In this document: positions 21,708 through 32,441 of the stretch, piece after piece
Position numbering within the stretch: the first letter of the stretch is position 1
Layout: every line of letters begins with the position of its first letter
Assembly (NCBI GenBank): GCA_024291935.2
Contig: CM044306.1
Span: forward strand, 2,428,501-2,492,500
Source: Okapia johnstoni
Taxonomy: Eukaryota; Chordata; Mammalia; Artiodactyla; Giraffidae
Reading direction: 5' to 3'
DNA: 64,000 nucleotides
Position numbers and translations under genes: made by a program
Notes under the pieces: model-generated
What the model was told of the DNA's origin: nothing
Seen by the model: the letters and a program-made list of their open reading frames with translations, nothing else
Database searches by the model: none

Positions 21708-22188
21708 TTAGACATCACTTTGCCAACAAAGGTCCATACAGTCAAAACTATGGTTTTTCCAGTAGTTGTGTTTGGCTGTGAGAGTTGGACAATAAGGAAG
21801 GTTGAGCACTGAAGAACTGATGATTTTGAATCGTGGTGCTAGAGAAGATTCTTGAGAGTCCCTGGGACTGCAAGGAGATCAAGCCAGTTAATCCTGAAGG
21901 AAATCAACCTTGATTATTCACTGGAAGGACTGATGATGAAGCTAAAGTTCCGATTCTATGACCACCTGATGTGAACAGTTGACTCACTGGAAAAGACCCT
22001 GATGCTGGGACAGATTGAGGGCAGGAGGAGAAGGGGGTGACAGAGGATGAGATGGTGGGATAGCATCACCGACTCAATGGACATGAGTTTGAGCAAACTC
22101 TGGAGACAGTGAAGGACAGGGAAGCCTGGCGTGCTGCAGTCCCTGGGGTCACAAAGAGTAGGATATGACTTAGCGACTGAACAGCAAC
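21708..22188 (+). mobile_element. BovB 3' fragment, older copy
   Basis: Sense BovB from 'catcactttgccaacaaagg' to an AAC-class tail (gactgaacagcaacatg). Several stops interrupt the frame, and a TGA lies at the same codon after RRRRG (22038-22040). It follows the younger copy by 100 bp in the same direction but is clearly more diverged, so it is a separate insertion. Confidence 0.9.
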
Positions 22189-22374
22189 ATGAAAGTCGTA
22201 ATTTTTCCCTTTTGAAAATTATGCTGTAACAGACTTGAGCTCAGGTCTTCTGTTTCCAATCCTGGGACTGATTAACTATTGGAATTCAAAGGACTTAAAT
22301 GAATCTTGCTTCTGTCAACTGTCAGCTGCACAAGAGACCACCCAAAGCACGTAGATCAGATACATTGCAGAAAG

Positions 22375-22990
22375 GACAAACACGACTCTGCGAGCAAAGA
22401 AGTATTTACACACATGAATGGTCTGGAAAGAAATAAAATGATCTTTATTCACAGATGATGTGATTGCTCAAGCAGATAATCCCTAACAGATAAGGAATTT
22501 GCCTTAATGAGCTGTTTTAGCATGATCTCTGAATACAACAAAGGGAAAATAGAAAAAAGATACCATTTGTAACTTACGCAAAACATGTAAAATACTTAGG
22601 AATAAATGTGATGATAGATGTACAAAATATCTACAAAGAAAAAAAAATATCTACAGAGAAAACTATAAAGCCTTAGTGAGAGAAATAAGACTTAATTAGA
22701 TATATGCATTTAGAAGGTCCCAACAGTTTACAGATTAGTTTATCCCCAGTTGAGCATTAGATTGAGTAGAATTCTGGGCGGTATTGCTGGAAACCAGAAC
22801 TAGCAAGCTGACTCCAGAACTTATTTGGAAGTACAAAGGACCAAAATTAGCCAAGAAAAATCTTGGAAAACAACCAAGTTGGGAGACGCAGTGTCCCAGG
22901 TAATATTTAGGAAAGTGTAGTTCTGAAAGTGTGGTATTGGCGTCAAGTAGACAGAAACAATTTTTAACGAAATGACATGCAGCAGAATAC
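22375..22990 (+). mobile_element. L1 ORF2 remnant
   Basis: Ordered L1 RT/C-terminal landmarks remain in DNA form: 'tattcacagatgatgtgatt', 'aatacttaggaataaatgtg', 'gaaaactataaagccttagt', 'caaaattagccaagaaaaat', 'gtgtggtattggcgtcaag', 'agcagaatacagag'. Frames are thoroughly broken. Confidence 0.72.
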
Positions 22991-25084
22991 AGAGAGGTGG
23001 GCTTTTCAGTCAGTGGAGCTGTCAGTTTGGCATCCCTAAGGAGCCAAACACACCTTTCCTCTGTCTGCTGTCAGCTCCTGAAAAGACCACCCCCAAACTT
23101 GTTGATTGCAGAAACTGAATTTATTAGATCTACGTTTTGACGTAAGTCAAAGTAAGCTATTTGGAGCCAGGAGATTTGGACTGAAGTGGCTAAAGGTAAA
23201 TCTTTCAAGGCTGGGGACCAAAGAAGATCAGAAAATACATGACATCATCGTTCCAGACGGGCGGACAGAGTCTTGAAGCAAGTCTAGGTGAGCACACTGA
23301 CTTTTAGTAAAGCAACTGCTTGCTCAGATAGGAAAGCGATTATCCTGACAGGAGACAGCTTCCTAGATAAATAAGATATTTTCCTGAAGAATCTGGTTTG
23401 AAGGACTTTCCTGGAACAAATTGTTTTCTTGCCCCAGATAGCCTCATTTCTCGGCCCTGCTTATTAACTACATGGTGGCCGTTTTTGTGAATTCCACCCC
23501 CTTCCCCGCGACTTACAACTGAACAACAACAGCGAAATGATATGAAAAGCAGCGTGGACAGAGAGCAGCCTGAACGGATCACCGTTCGCACTAGCAAAGC
23601 AAAGTGAAGAAGGAGAATGTTAGTCTGGAGTGCGTACAGCTTGTTCACCTGTCTTTCAAACCGTCTGCCGGGGAATTTTTCTTGTGTCAAGCTTAATCCC
23701 TTCATAGGGCATTCAAGAAGCATTTACAGCTGGATGGGTGCTAACTCCCTTCCCTCGGGGCCAGATTGAGATCTTAATGGACAGGCCAGGCCCTGTTTTC
23801 TTTCTTTCCTCGGCTCAGCCAGCATGAAAGAGCATGTGTTCTGAGGCTGCCGGTCAGGAATGGGATGCTTGCAGTGTTGCAGTCATCCTTCACTCCAGGA
23901 AGCCTCAATTCATTCCATTCCCCCCTGACTACACATGTGCGGTGGAACATTTGCTGCAAGGTGACTCTAACATGGGTTTCAGCTGACATCCTCTCTGCTA
24001 GCTCCAGAAATACAAATTAGCCCGCTGCTGGCAGAGGGTTAGGGCTGCTCTTTTAAGCAGCCTTTCATTCTGCAGTTTCATTTTCCATTGATCTTGCCAA
24101 GAGAGTATCTTTTTCCAGAAGTTTCTCCTCTGCTCTCCCTGCCCTCCTCTTGTTTCAGTTTAGTTTTTTTCCCCCCTTCCTGGATCCAACCGTATCTTCA
24201 CTAGAGCCTCTTGCTGTTTCTTATTCTTGTATATTCTTACACTGTTGGTCTCTTTCATCTCTACACTTTCATCTCTGATTGTAAAGTCTTTGGCCAGCAG
24301 CCACAATGTTTATAAGTTAAGCACTACCCATGAGATGGGTAAATGACTTGTTTTGCTCAATCACATTCCACCGAACGTTTCGATTTCCTTGAATCTCGTA
24401 AATTTGAGCTGTAGACTCTCGGACTAACTCTCGTTCATTAGCTATTGATTGTTTAGAGTCTCTTCCTAATAAGCATTTGTGTCCCTGACATCAGAGAAGT
24501 GTGAATAAGAGGAGGCAGCTGCCTTCTGCGACCCTTTATAATTTCAGTTTAGTGCCTCCGAGATTACGCTGCGTTGTCTGCTTATGTGCCGCAAGCCTAA
24601 CGCCGAGTACCAATCCATCGCCCAGTATGTCCACGGGTCTAGAAGAAACTCGCTTTGGCTCTAGTAGCAGTAGAAGGAGGAAAAGCCGGGGCCAGTTAGA
24701 GTGTCATCCCACACCCCCGTTCCCTTCTTCTGGGTCTGCCACACAGGCTCGTGATTTATCTTGTTTACAACTTTCGAACCTTGGCTGTCTCTTCACTCTC
24801 AAAGGTCTCGCCACTTCCCGCGGGAAGAGTGACTGCATAGCAGCAGGCTCCGTGGTTACCCTGCGCTGTTTGGACCTTTCCAGGGAGGGCGGCTGGGCCA
24901 GCGGTTTGAGCCCTGTGGAAGCCCTGCCTGGTGACCTGGAACCCAGGGATTAGTTGAGAATTTTTGTGGCGTTAGTTCACGCCTCTCTAGTTTACATGTT
25001 TTTAAAAAACACTTCTTTTCTTTGGTTTTCTGTGAGGTCGAAACATCCATGACTTAGAGCGAAGGCATGTTGTTGTCTGGTCTT
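22991..25084. other. No gene or repeat recognised (2.1 kb)
   Basis: Frames at 23340-23723 (minus, 127 codons) and 24501-24953 (plus, 150 codons) show no domain, signal or splice context. CpG is somewhat frequent near 24.55-24.85 kb, but I count too few to call an island. Confidence 0.5.
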
Positions 25085-25450
25085 TTCTTTATTTTTCACT
25101 TCCTTTTTTATTTGTTTTTATTGAAGTATAGCTGATTTACAGTAGTGCCAGTCCCTATTATACAGCAGAGTGATTTGGTTATACATACATACACATTCTT
25201 TTGGAACATTCTTTTCCATTATGGTTTATCATAGGCTATACTTTTAAATTGGAGTGTAATTGCTTGACAATGTTGTGTCGGCTTCTGCTGTACAGCAATG
25301 TTAGTCAGCGACATGCGCACATGGCCTTCTCCCTGGCAAACCTCCCTCCCCCTCTGCATCCCAGCCCTCTAGGTCATCACGGAGCCCTGAGACGAGCTCC
25401 CTGTGCTGCACAGCAGCTTCCCACCCGCTCCCTGTTCTCCACGTGGTAGT
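25085..25450 (-). mobile_element. L1 3' UTR (artiodactyl type)
   Basis: Reverse complement of the artiodactyl L1 3' end: 'attgaagtatagctgattta' on the left, 'ggagtgtaattgcttgacaa', 'ctctaggtcatcacggagcc' and 'gagctccctgtgctgcacag' to the right. 5'-truncated, poly-A side left. Confidence 0.82.
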
Positions 25451-25467
25451 GCATGTATGCAACGCTG

Positions 25468-25689
25468 CATGCACACTAAGTCGCTTCAGTGGTGTCTGAC
25501 TCTTTGGGACCCCATGGACTGTAGCCCACCAGGCTCCTCTGTCGACGGGATTCTTCAGGCCAGGACACTGGAGTGGGTTGCCACGCCCTCCTCCAGGGGG
25601 TCTTCCCAGCCCAGGGATAGAACCCCTGTCTCCTGCGTCTCCTGCATGGGCAGGCGGGTGTTTTACCACTGCCGCCACCTGGGAATCCC
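25468..25689 (-). mobile_element. Bov-tA SINE
   Basis: Complete minus-strand copy: tail 'aagtcgcttcagtggtgtct', 'actggagtgggttgccacgc', head ending 'gccacctgggaatccc'. It inserted next to the right end of the L1 3' UTR. Confidence 0.92.
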
Positions 25690-25857
25690 TGTGTCAGCGC
25701 TACTGTCTCTTAACACAATGTCCAAAATGTGTGCTCTCCCTGAGCACTGAATAAGCATCTTTACAGAGTGATTTGTCTGTAAAGATAAATGGATAAATTT
25801 ATTTTCTCCATTAAAATAAAATAAGTTCAATCTCATTCCTTCCTCAGATCTTGTGTT

Positions 25858-26078
25858 TGTCAGGTGACCCAGTGGTAAAGAATCCTCCTGCCAATGTAGG
25901 AGACTCAGGAGACCCCGATTCAATCCCTGGGTCAGGAAGATGCTCTGGAGGAGGGCATGACAACCCCCTCCAGTGTTCTTGCCTGGAGAATCCCGTGGAC
26001 AGAGGAGCCTAGTGGGCTGCCGTCCATGGGGTCACAAAGAGTCAGACACGACCGAGCAACTGAACACCCATGCACGCA
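25858..26078 (+). mobile_element. Bov-tA SINE
   Basis: Complete plus-strand copy from 'gtcaggtgacccagtggtaa' to 'gacacgaccgagcaactgaa'. The usual first bases gggcttccc are diverged. Confidence 0.9.
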
Positions 26079-27001
26079 GCTGTCAGAAGAGAGTAGGGTT
26101 TCTCAGGAGAAAGATCTCTCAAATGAACAACTTTAACAATTTTATTTTCTTCATGTTTTATTTGTGCTACCACTTGAACCTATTCTCAGTCATAGAATGA
26201 ATAAAGTAAGGGCTGACTCTGGGCCTTCCTTGTTGGAATCAGAGGTTATGGAGTTATCAATATTTGTTTTTAATTTGAATGGATCAGTGGCCTAGAAATC
26301 CAGAGAACTGTGATTTCAAATCTTTGTATCTATTTGTTTGCTAAATGGAGTTTATTCACTGGAGTTGGGGACCTTAGCTGAGGCCATGACACTAAGTATA
26401 ATAATGTCATCTGGGTTTCATGACACTAAGTCTAACAGTATCATCTGGGTTCCAAGTCATAAAGATGACTTCTGGAAAGAGGTGGTCACAGTCATTTCTT
26501 CTGTGTAGATTCTATCCCTAGAACACAAAGAAGGAAGGAAGAGAATAAGGAGGACGAGGAGGAAGATGAAAATTCTATATTTCCTGTGCTGCAGCAAAGC
26601 ATTACTAATATGCAATAATAATCCAGGATCTTACTCCCCTGAGTTGCTTTGAGAAAACCCCGATATAAATAACCATAACGCCTTTCTCCAAGAGTAGAAA
26701 TGATTCAAACCTTAAGGACAATAAGTAGGTTAAAAGTATTTACTCCTCTTGAAGGCCTCTGCTAGGAGAAGAAAACAAATGACAATCACAGCCAGGATTC
26801 AGCATGGATAACTTGATGGATGTTTGCATGACCAGTCTGTGGGTCTTGTAATTTCTCTAGCTCTCATCTTCCACTTGTGGAGGCCTTGGAACATATACAT
26901 CCTTGTCATTTTGGTTAAGTTTTTGCTCTAATGTGCTCAAGTTTTCATGAGAGTTATAGCTTTATTATTGTGTTATGATAAGATTTCACGTCTAGTGCTT
27001 T
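26079..27001. other. No gene; contains a 34-bp tandem duplication
   Basis: 26385-26418 and 26419-26452 are two adjacent 34-bp copies (catgacactaagt...catctgggtt) with about five differences. 26527-26580 is purine-rich (gga/gaa units). Otherwise unassigned. Confidence 0.6.
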
Positions 27002-27109
27002 GTGCGTGCGAAGTTGCTTCAGTCGTGTCCAACTCTTTGCGACCCCATGGACTGTAGCCCACCAGTCCAAGGGATTCCTGAAGCAAGAATACTGGAGTCG
27101 GTTGCCTTT
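27002..27109 (-). mobile_element. Bov-tA SINE fragment ending in a hairpin
   Basis: Tail and core in minus orientation ('cttcagtcgtgtccaactct' to 'actggagtcggttgcc'). The copy stops abruptly at ggttgccttt, which is repeated in reverse complement (aaaggcaacc, 27119-27128) nine bases later. The head is missing. Confidence 0.85.
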
Positions 27110-27146
27110 GACCTATACAAAGGCAACCTAAACACATTTCTACCTA

Positions 27147-27280
27147 GTACATCATTTGAGCCTCAAAGCTATCAGGAGAGTAGGTAAAAGAAATTCAATT
27201 ATCTCTATTTTATGAGTAGAAGCATGAAGTTTCAAGATACTGTGACTTCTTTAACTTCAAGGTCACACATCTATAAATCA
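27147..27280 (-). repeat. MIR SINE fragment
   Basis: Matches the reverse-complement MIR core in order: 'tttgagcctcaaagctatca', 'attatctctattttatgag', 'gacttctttaacttcaaggt', 'cacacatctataaa'. Confidence 0.6.
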
Positions 27281-28108
27281 TGCACTGCATGTTAGAATTT
27301 TTGTGCCTTTCTAGTATAGCTTGTTCCAGTATTATTAACTTTAAAAGTTTCAAGGAAAATTTTTAAAAATTCCACTTACTTTTTTTCAATGCCATTCCTC
27401 CCTCCCCCCAAATTAAAAAAAAAAAATGGGATTCTCTTTAACCTGTTGCTCATCAAATTCATTTTGTGGAACTAAACAAGAGAAAAAAAAAACAACTGGA
27501 AGAAAAAAATAGCAAAATGTCACCCTCTTTAACTGCACTGATTTAAGACATAACAAGGGAAATGGAAAAAATTGGGCTATCCTGACAGATAATTTTGTTT
27601 GCCAAACTACAGGCAGATCAGGATTTAAGAAGCTTAGCCTTAAACTCCTGGAAAATAAGAGAATTATTCCAACTGGAAATTTTGTAAAAAAAAAAAAAGG
27701 ACTTTCAAAAGTAGGACACTGCAGATCAGTGATACGGTACAAATGCAAAAGTTAATAAAGAGAGTGTAATTCACCAGACTCTAGGTACACTTACTCACAT
27801 GTCTAGAGGCATTCTATGTGTGTTGGTAAACATCTGTATTACCAGTGGTACAAAAATGTTATATACTCTCAACCGTTTCAAATGGTCTCTTCCAATTTAA
27901 GACCATTAAAACCCACTGAAATCCATGGGGCTATAGTATAAACAGAGATATATAAACATGCGTGCATTAAATGTCTTCAACAGCGACCAAAATGTTACAT
28001 CGATTTTATGAGAACTTGGTTTTCCAGCCACTGAGTGGTTGTAAATGTTAAATGTTTTTACAGGTTGTTGCTTCCCCAGTTGCTGAATGGCCTTAAATGT
28101 TATCACAT
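27281..28108. other. No gene or repeat recognised
   Basis: AT-rich with several A runs (for example 27415-27426 and 27685-27697). No repeat family assigned. Confidence 0.5.
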
Positions 28109-28119
28109 ACACACACACA

Positions 28120-28154
<35 letters not shown>
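28109..28154. repeat. AC microsatellite
   Basis: About 23 AC/CA units with one interruption (tc at 28121). Confidence 0.95.
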
Positions 28155-28157
<3 letters not shown>

Positions 28158-29444
28158 CATTTTCCCTTTTCCAGCTGTTAAGCCTCTCTGTACATTTTTA
28201 TGAAGTTTTTCCTCATTCTTCCACTTGCTAAATCTATTTATATTTTACTCACAAAAGCAAGTGCAAAGTTGTCTTGGCATCGCCCAGCTTTTATTTTTAT
28301 TGTATTTTTTTAACTACAAATAAAAATTCCATCCCCGTTTCAGTGCTTTCCAGAAAGTAGGGGCTCAAGTTATAATGAATCCAAGATGAACATTACGCGT
28401 TCATCTCAGAATTTAGATACCACAAAAGCACTCTCGTTGCGGTACGCTCAGTGGAAACACTGTTCTTGTGGTGTTTCCATTGGAAATATTGTACTTGTGG
28501 TATTTTTCAATGGAAAAACTATTACCGTGGCATGACTGAGCACTGCAGGAAATGCTGGCTGGAGTCTTGTAGCAAGTGGCCAAGAGACAGAGAGAGATGC
28601 TGAACAAGAGAGTTGCATTAAGGTACACCAGATGAGAGCCAGGGGTTAAAACAAGGGACGGTGTGGATGATGTTTTACTTGAGAATCCAAAATGAAGTCC
28701 CTGTTCTATTACAAAAATGAGCAAAGAAGGAAACCCTTTCATGTGCAGCAGCAGCTTCATACAAAATAACCCAAGATGAAAGTGGGGGTTTGAGGTAAGA
28801 TGCGCACATGGTAGTAGAATGAAAATAATGATGATGGACGTGTGAGGCTGTGAGCCGTGGACGTGTGCGTAGAGTTTAATCTGACTGTCTGTTCACAAGC
28901 CCCAGAAATAAGTGTGCAAGGGGGGAGACAAATAAGAGGTAGATATTCAGAGAAAAAGACCCACGGGAGAATTTGCTGAAGGACTTTTCTCCAATCAGGT
29001 TTGAGGGTGGACTGCTGTGTTGAAATAATCGCCTGCTCCCCAGGCTTGTCCGGGTCTGACGTGGGCTTGGGTGCTTCTCTTGGTGACCAGCACTCCTCAG
29101 CAAGACTCTCTGCTTCTGTTGGGGCAGAAGTTTCACCATCTCTCACTCACGCCTGGCATTTTCTCATGTTTGTTTCCTACAAGGGCCCCCTCCTTCCTAG
29201 GAGACCCTGCACGGATCCCAATTCCTCCTGGGCTTCGAGCCAAGGTCAACGTCCAGCTCACTGAATGAAGCCCTTCTGACTTCACCAGCCTCTGTGGATA
29301 AACCACTCTTTCAAACGTTAACTTGGTGGCATTTCTCTCCATGTCAGCATTTAATGGTGTTCTTATGATCCACCGCCTTCCCAGAAATGTGGAGGCAGGC
29401 ACCGTAGTTTTTTTTGTTTGTATTTAAATCCGAAATATTCTGAA
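28155..29444. other. No gene; contains a degenerate 30-bp triplicate
   Basis: 28452-28540 holds three degenerate copies of a tggaaa...cttgtggt unit (29, 30 and 30 bp). The rest is unassigned. Frames up to 129 codons (28757-29146, minus) lack domain or splice evidence. Confidence 0.5.
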
Positions 29445-29667
29445 AGCATTTTTTTAGTAGAGTAGAATTGCTTTACAATGTTGTGTTGGCTTCTGCCGTA
29501 AGACCTATGAATCAGCCATTTGCACACACACATCCCCGCCCCCTTGAGCCTCCCTGCCCTGCCCCATCCCGCCCTCATCCCAGAGCCCTGAGCTGAGCTC
29601 CCTGTGCTATAGGGCAGCTCCCCACCAGCTCTCTATATTATGCATGATAGCGTATATATGTCAGTGC
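29445..29667 (-). mobile_element. L1 3' UTR fragment
   Basis: Reverse-complement artiodactyl L1 3' UTR: 'gaattgctttacaatgttgt', 'ccttgagcctccctgccctg', 'gagctccctgtgctataggg', ending 'gcgtatatatgtcagtgctg' directly before a SINE. Confidence 0.8.
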
Positions 29668-29669
29668 TG

Positions 29670-30072
29670 GGGCTTCCCTGGTAGATCAGTTGGTAAAGAG
29701 TCTGCCTGCAATGCAGGAGGCCCCGCTTCTATTCCTGGGTCGGAAAGATCCTCTGGAGAAGGGATAGGCCACACACTCCAGTATTCTTGGGCTACCCTTG
29801 TGGCTCAGCTGGTAAAGAATCCGCCTGCAATGCAGCAGACCTGGGTTCGATCCCTGGGTTGGGAAGATCCCCTGCAGAAGGGAAAGGCTGCCCACTCCAG
29901 TATTCTTGGGCTTCCCTGGTGGCTCAGCTGGTATAGAATCCGCCTGCAGTGCAGCAGACCTGGGTTCGATCCCTGGGTTGGGAAGATCCCCTGCAGAAGG
30001 GAAAGGCTGCCCACTCCAGTATTCTTGCCTGGAGAGTTCCATGGACTGTATAGTCTGTGGGGTCAGAAAGAG
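29670..30072 (+). mobile_element. Bov-tA SINE with three tandem heads
   Basis: Head modules start at 29670, 29789 and 29908, exactly 119 bp apart. Each runs from gggcttccctggt (or a variant) to ccagtattctt. Only the third continues into the core and tail, which is the short 'ccatggactgtatagtc' form. Modules 2 and 3 are nearly identical, and module 1 is more diverged. The heads derive from a tRNA and include A and B box-like segments (tggctcagctgg, ggttcgatccc). Confidence 0.93.
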
Positions 30073-30077
30073 TTTTT

Positions 30078-30155
30078 CTTTGTGCCCCACAGCGCCTAGC
30101 ACGACACTAAGCACCAAGTGGGGGCTTATTAGTTGGCAGTTGCTTGACTGACTGA
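30078..30155 (+). repeat. MIR-like 3' end (weak)
   Basis: 'gcgcctagcacgacactaag' and 'tgcttgactgactgaa' resemble the common MIR 'cctggcacatagtaggtg...ttgactgaatgaa' end. Short and diverged. Confidence 0.35.
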
Positions 30156-30533
30156 AGCCGAGCAAACAGGACCTGTCGTTTCTCTGAACCCTCATGGGAT
30201 GATTCTTTTAGCTGCTGTAACAGAGGAGCCCCCAGGTTGCAGAGCCTCACACAACAGCAGCTGCTTTCTTACTCACATCCCATTTCCGGTGGGGTGGCTC
30301 TTCTGGAAGCGCTGACTTACATATAAATCATGAGAGAGAGAGAGAGCGGACGTGCTAGGAAGGCCCAGGGGACAGAGGAACACATTCTGCCTGAATCCCG
30401 CACACACACAAATGGCGCACACAGAAGGTTTGATTTGGCCTGGACCCTAATGGTGCAAATGCAAGAGCATAGGCGGGCGTGGGACACAAGTGCCTGTCAT
30501 TTGTTTCGCAAAATAAATTTGGGGAGTTTTTTA
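30156..30533. other. No gene; possible old repeat
   Basis: 'tagctgctgtaacagaggag' and 'acacaacagcagctgcttt' recall a widespread old mammalian repeat, but I cannot name it. A GA-rich string lies at 30328-30345. Confidence 0.4.
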
Positions 30534-30760
30534 GTGTAGTGGTTAAGGGTGCGAATTCTGGCGTCGGATCGCTGGGGTTTGCGTCCCGGCTCCATCACTG
30601 ACTGTACAACCTGGGGAATGTATGTAACTCCTCTGTTCCTTATTTCTTCAATTACAAAGTGAGGATAAAAATAAATAGACCCTGCCCCATGGGTTTGGTG
30701 AGAAGACCCATGAGTCAGCACGTGCCAAGCGCACTGAGAGCTCGTGTTATTACCCATCAG
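30534..30760 (+). repeat. MIR SINE, near full length
   Basis: 'tagtggttaagggtgcgaat', 'tctggcgtcgga', 'gcgtcccggctccatcactg', 'ctcctctgttccttatttct', 'aaagtgaggataaaaat', 'agcgcactgagagctcgtgt' and a final ttattac follow MIR from head to 3' end. One of the best preserved old elements here. Confidence 0.8.
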
Positions 30761-30842
30761 CCTTGCTCCGCCTATGCTCAGTGAGGCGGGGAGATGCAGC
30801 CTTCAGGATCGATCTGAGGAACAAAGTCAAGATGCTTGCATG

Positions 30843-31007
30843 GACCTCCCTGGTGCTCCAATGGTTCAGACTTTGCCTTCCAGGGCGCGGGTTTGATCCT
30901 TAGTCGGGGAGCTAAGATCACATGTGCCTCTCAGCTGAAAAGCCAGAATGCAAAACAGAAGCAGTGTTGTAACAGATTCAATACAGACTTCAAGGAAAAA
31001 AAAAAAA
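30843..31007 (+). mobile_element. CHR-type SINE, short form
   Basis: tRNA-like head 'cctccctggtgctccaatgg', 'ggtttgatccttagtcgggg', 'agctaagatcacatg', then 'gccagaatgcaaaacagaag' and 'gacttcaagg' with a 12-base A tail. gcttgcatg (30834-30842) and gcctgcatg (31008-31016) flank it with one mismatch. Confidence 0.85.
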
Positions 31008-31016
31008 GCCTGCATG

Positions 31017-31750
31017 CAAAATGTCTAGGCAGTGGACTTCAGCTCAGAAACATTGCTTGCTTATTGATTCCCTGACTCAAGCAAGAGACAGGACTGTAGG
31101 TTACCTCCATGAGGATTACCTTTTCCTCTGTGCAGGAGACCTTTATCTTCATGTAGATGAACTGAACTTTACAGATTAGGATCAGAGGGGCAAAGCCAAC
31201 ATAGACCACACATGAACTGCTTTCAAATTCTGTACTGAGTTTATTTTGCTTTTCCTTTATGTAAATCTCTATGACCCTGTGAAATAGTTCAGATTAGAGG
31301 GTGTGAATCAGTATGCTGTGAATAAAAATATATCTCCCATGTAATTAGCATCCTTTGAAGTGTTTGGCTGAATGATATGATGACACTTAAAAACGTAGCT
31401 GCTCTGAGTGAACAGGTGCATTTCCTGTGCCTTTTCCAGAATTATTTTTAGCATCATTCCTTATGGCCCACTTCATGTTTAGATGGCTTAAAATGACCCA
31501 TAAAACTAAGCTAAAAGTAAAAATAAGAGTAGCCGATGGGAAAAGTAGAAGTGGCCAAGTAAGAAAAACTCAGGGTTCCACGGGGGCATCAAATCTGTAC
31601 TGTAGGTCAAACTACCATGTGGCTAGAGAAGAACCACAGAACCACAGAAGCTGGCTCTGACCATCCTGTCGATTAAACCAAAAAGGGAAAAGTGATCTGT
31701 CCTGATACATATAGAGCTCATCAGATAGAAGCAAACATGTCAAAAGAACA
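31017..31750. other. No gene or repeat recognised
   Basis: Unassigned. Frames are short and unconvincing. Confidence 0.5.
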
Positions 31751-32089
31751 TATTTACATACTTTTATTCACTTATTTCTTGTTGGCTGGGCCGGGCCTTC
31801 CATCGCTGCCCAGCTTGTCCTGGTTGCAGTGAGCAGGGGCTCCTCTCTAGTTGGGGTGGGTGGGCTTCTCGCCGAGGTGGCTTCTCTTGCTGCAGAGCGC
31901 AGGCTTCAGTAGTTTTGTCCTGTGGACTCAGTAGTTGCGGATCCGGGCTCCAGAACACAGACTCGATAGTTGTGGCGCACGGGCTTAGTTGCCCTGCAGC
32001 ATGTGGGATCTTCCCGGACCAGGGATTGAACCTGCATCTCCTGCATTGGCAGGAGGATTCTTTACCACTGGACCACCAGGGAAGCCCCT
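31751..32089 (-). mobile_element. CHR-type SINE, full length
   Basis: From a T-rich tail (cttttattcacttatttctt) through repeated 'ggcttctc...gctgcagagc' units to the head 'accactggaccaccagggaa'. caaaagaaca (31741-31750) and caaaaaaaca (32090-32099) are the candidate duplication with one mismatch. Confidence 0.88.
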
Positions 32090-32214
32090 CAAAAAAACAC
32101 TTCTCGCCAGTCTTCTAAATACCTTATTGTTCTCTGAACTCACAAACGTTGTTTCTAAGCTTCTTTTGTGTATGCACCTAACTTCTGTTTTATTATCTAT
32201 GTCCATTTATTAAA

Positions 32215-32430
32215 ATGGGCTTCTCTGCTGGCTCAGACGGTAAAGGATCTGCCTGTCATGTGGAAGACCCAAGTTCGATCCCTGGGTTGGGAAGATCCCT
32301 TGGAGACAGGAATGGCTACCCACTCCAGTATTCTTGCCTGGAGAGTCTTGTGGACAGAGGAGCTTGGTGGTCTACAGTCCATGGGTCGCAAAGAGTAGGA
32401 CACGACTGAGCAACTAAGCACACACGCACA
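32215..32430 (+). mobile_element. Bov-tA SINE
   Basis: Complete copy bounded by a perfect 11-bp duplication, catttattaaa, at 32204-32214 and 32431-32441. The tail ends in 'actaagcacacacgcaca'. Confidence 0.96.
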
Positions 32431-32441
32431 CATTTATTAAA

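Noticed and set aside
23340..23723. 127-codon minus-strand frame
   Set aside because: No domain, no matching neighbours, and overlapping alternative frames. Length is within chance for 64 kb of six-frame reading.
24501..24953. 150-codon plus-strand frame in a slightly CpG-richer stretch
   Set aside because: Low-complexity Ser/Arg-rich translation without a domain. No promoter or splice signals could be argued.
29670..29860. tRNA-like sequences in SINE heads
   Set aside because: They carry promoter-like boxes but are embedded in SINEs with a linker and core and lack a convincing cloverleaf. They are not tRNA genes.
29686..30195. 169-codon minus-strand frame
   Set aside because: It is the antisense translation of the three-head SINE. 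The apparent internal protein repeat reflects DNA repetition.
30190..30300. Possible member of the old repeat seen at 58.7-59.3 kb
   Set aside because: Only the 'gctgctgtaaca' and 'acacaacag' strings agree. Could be coincidence.
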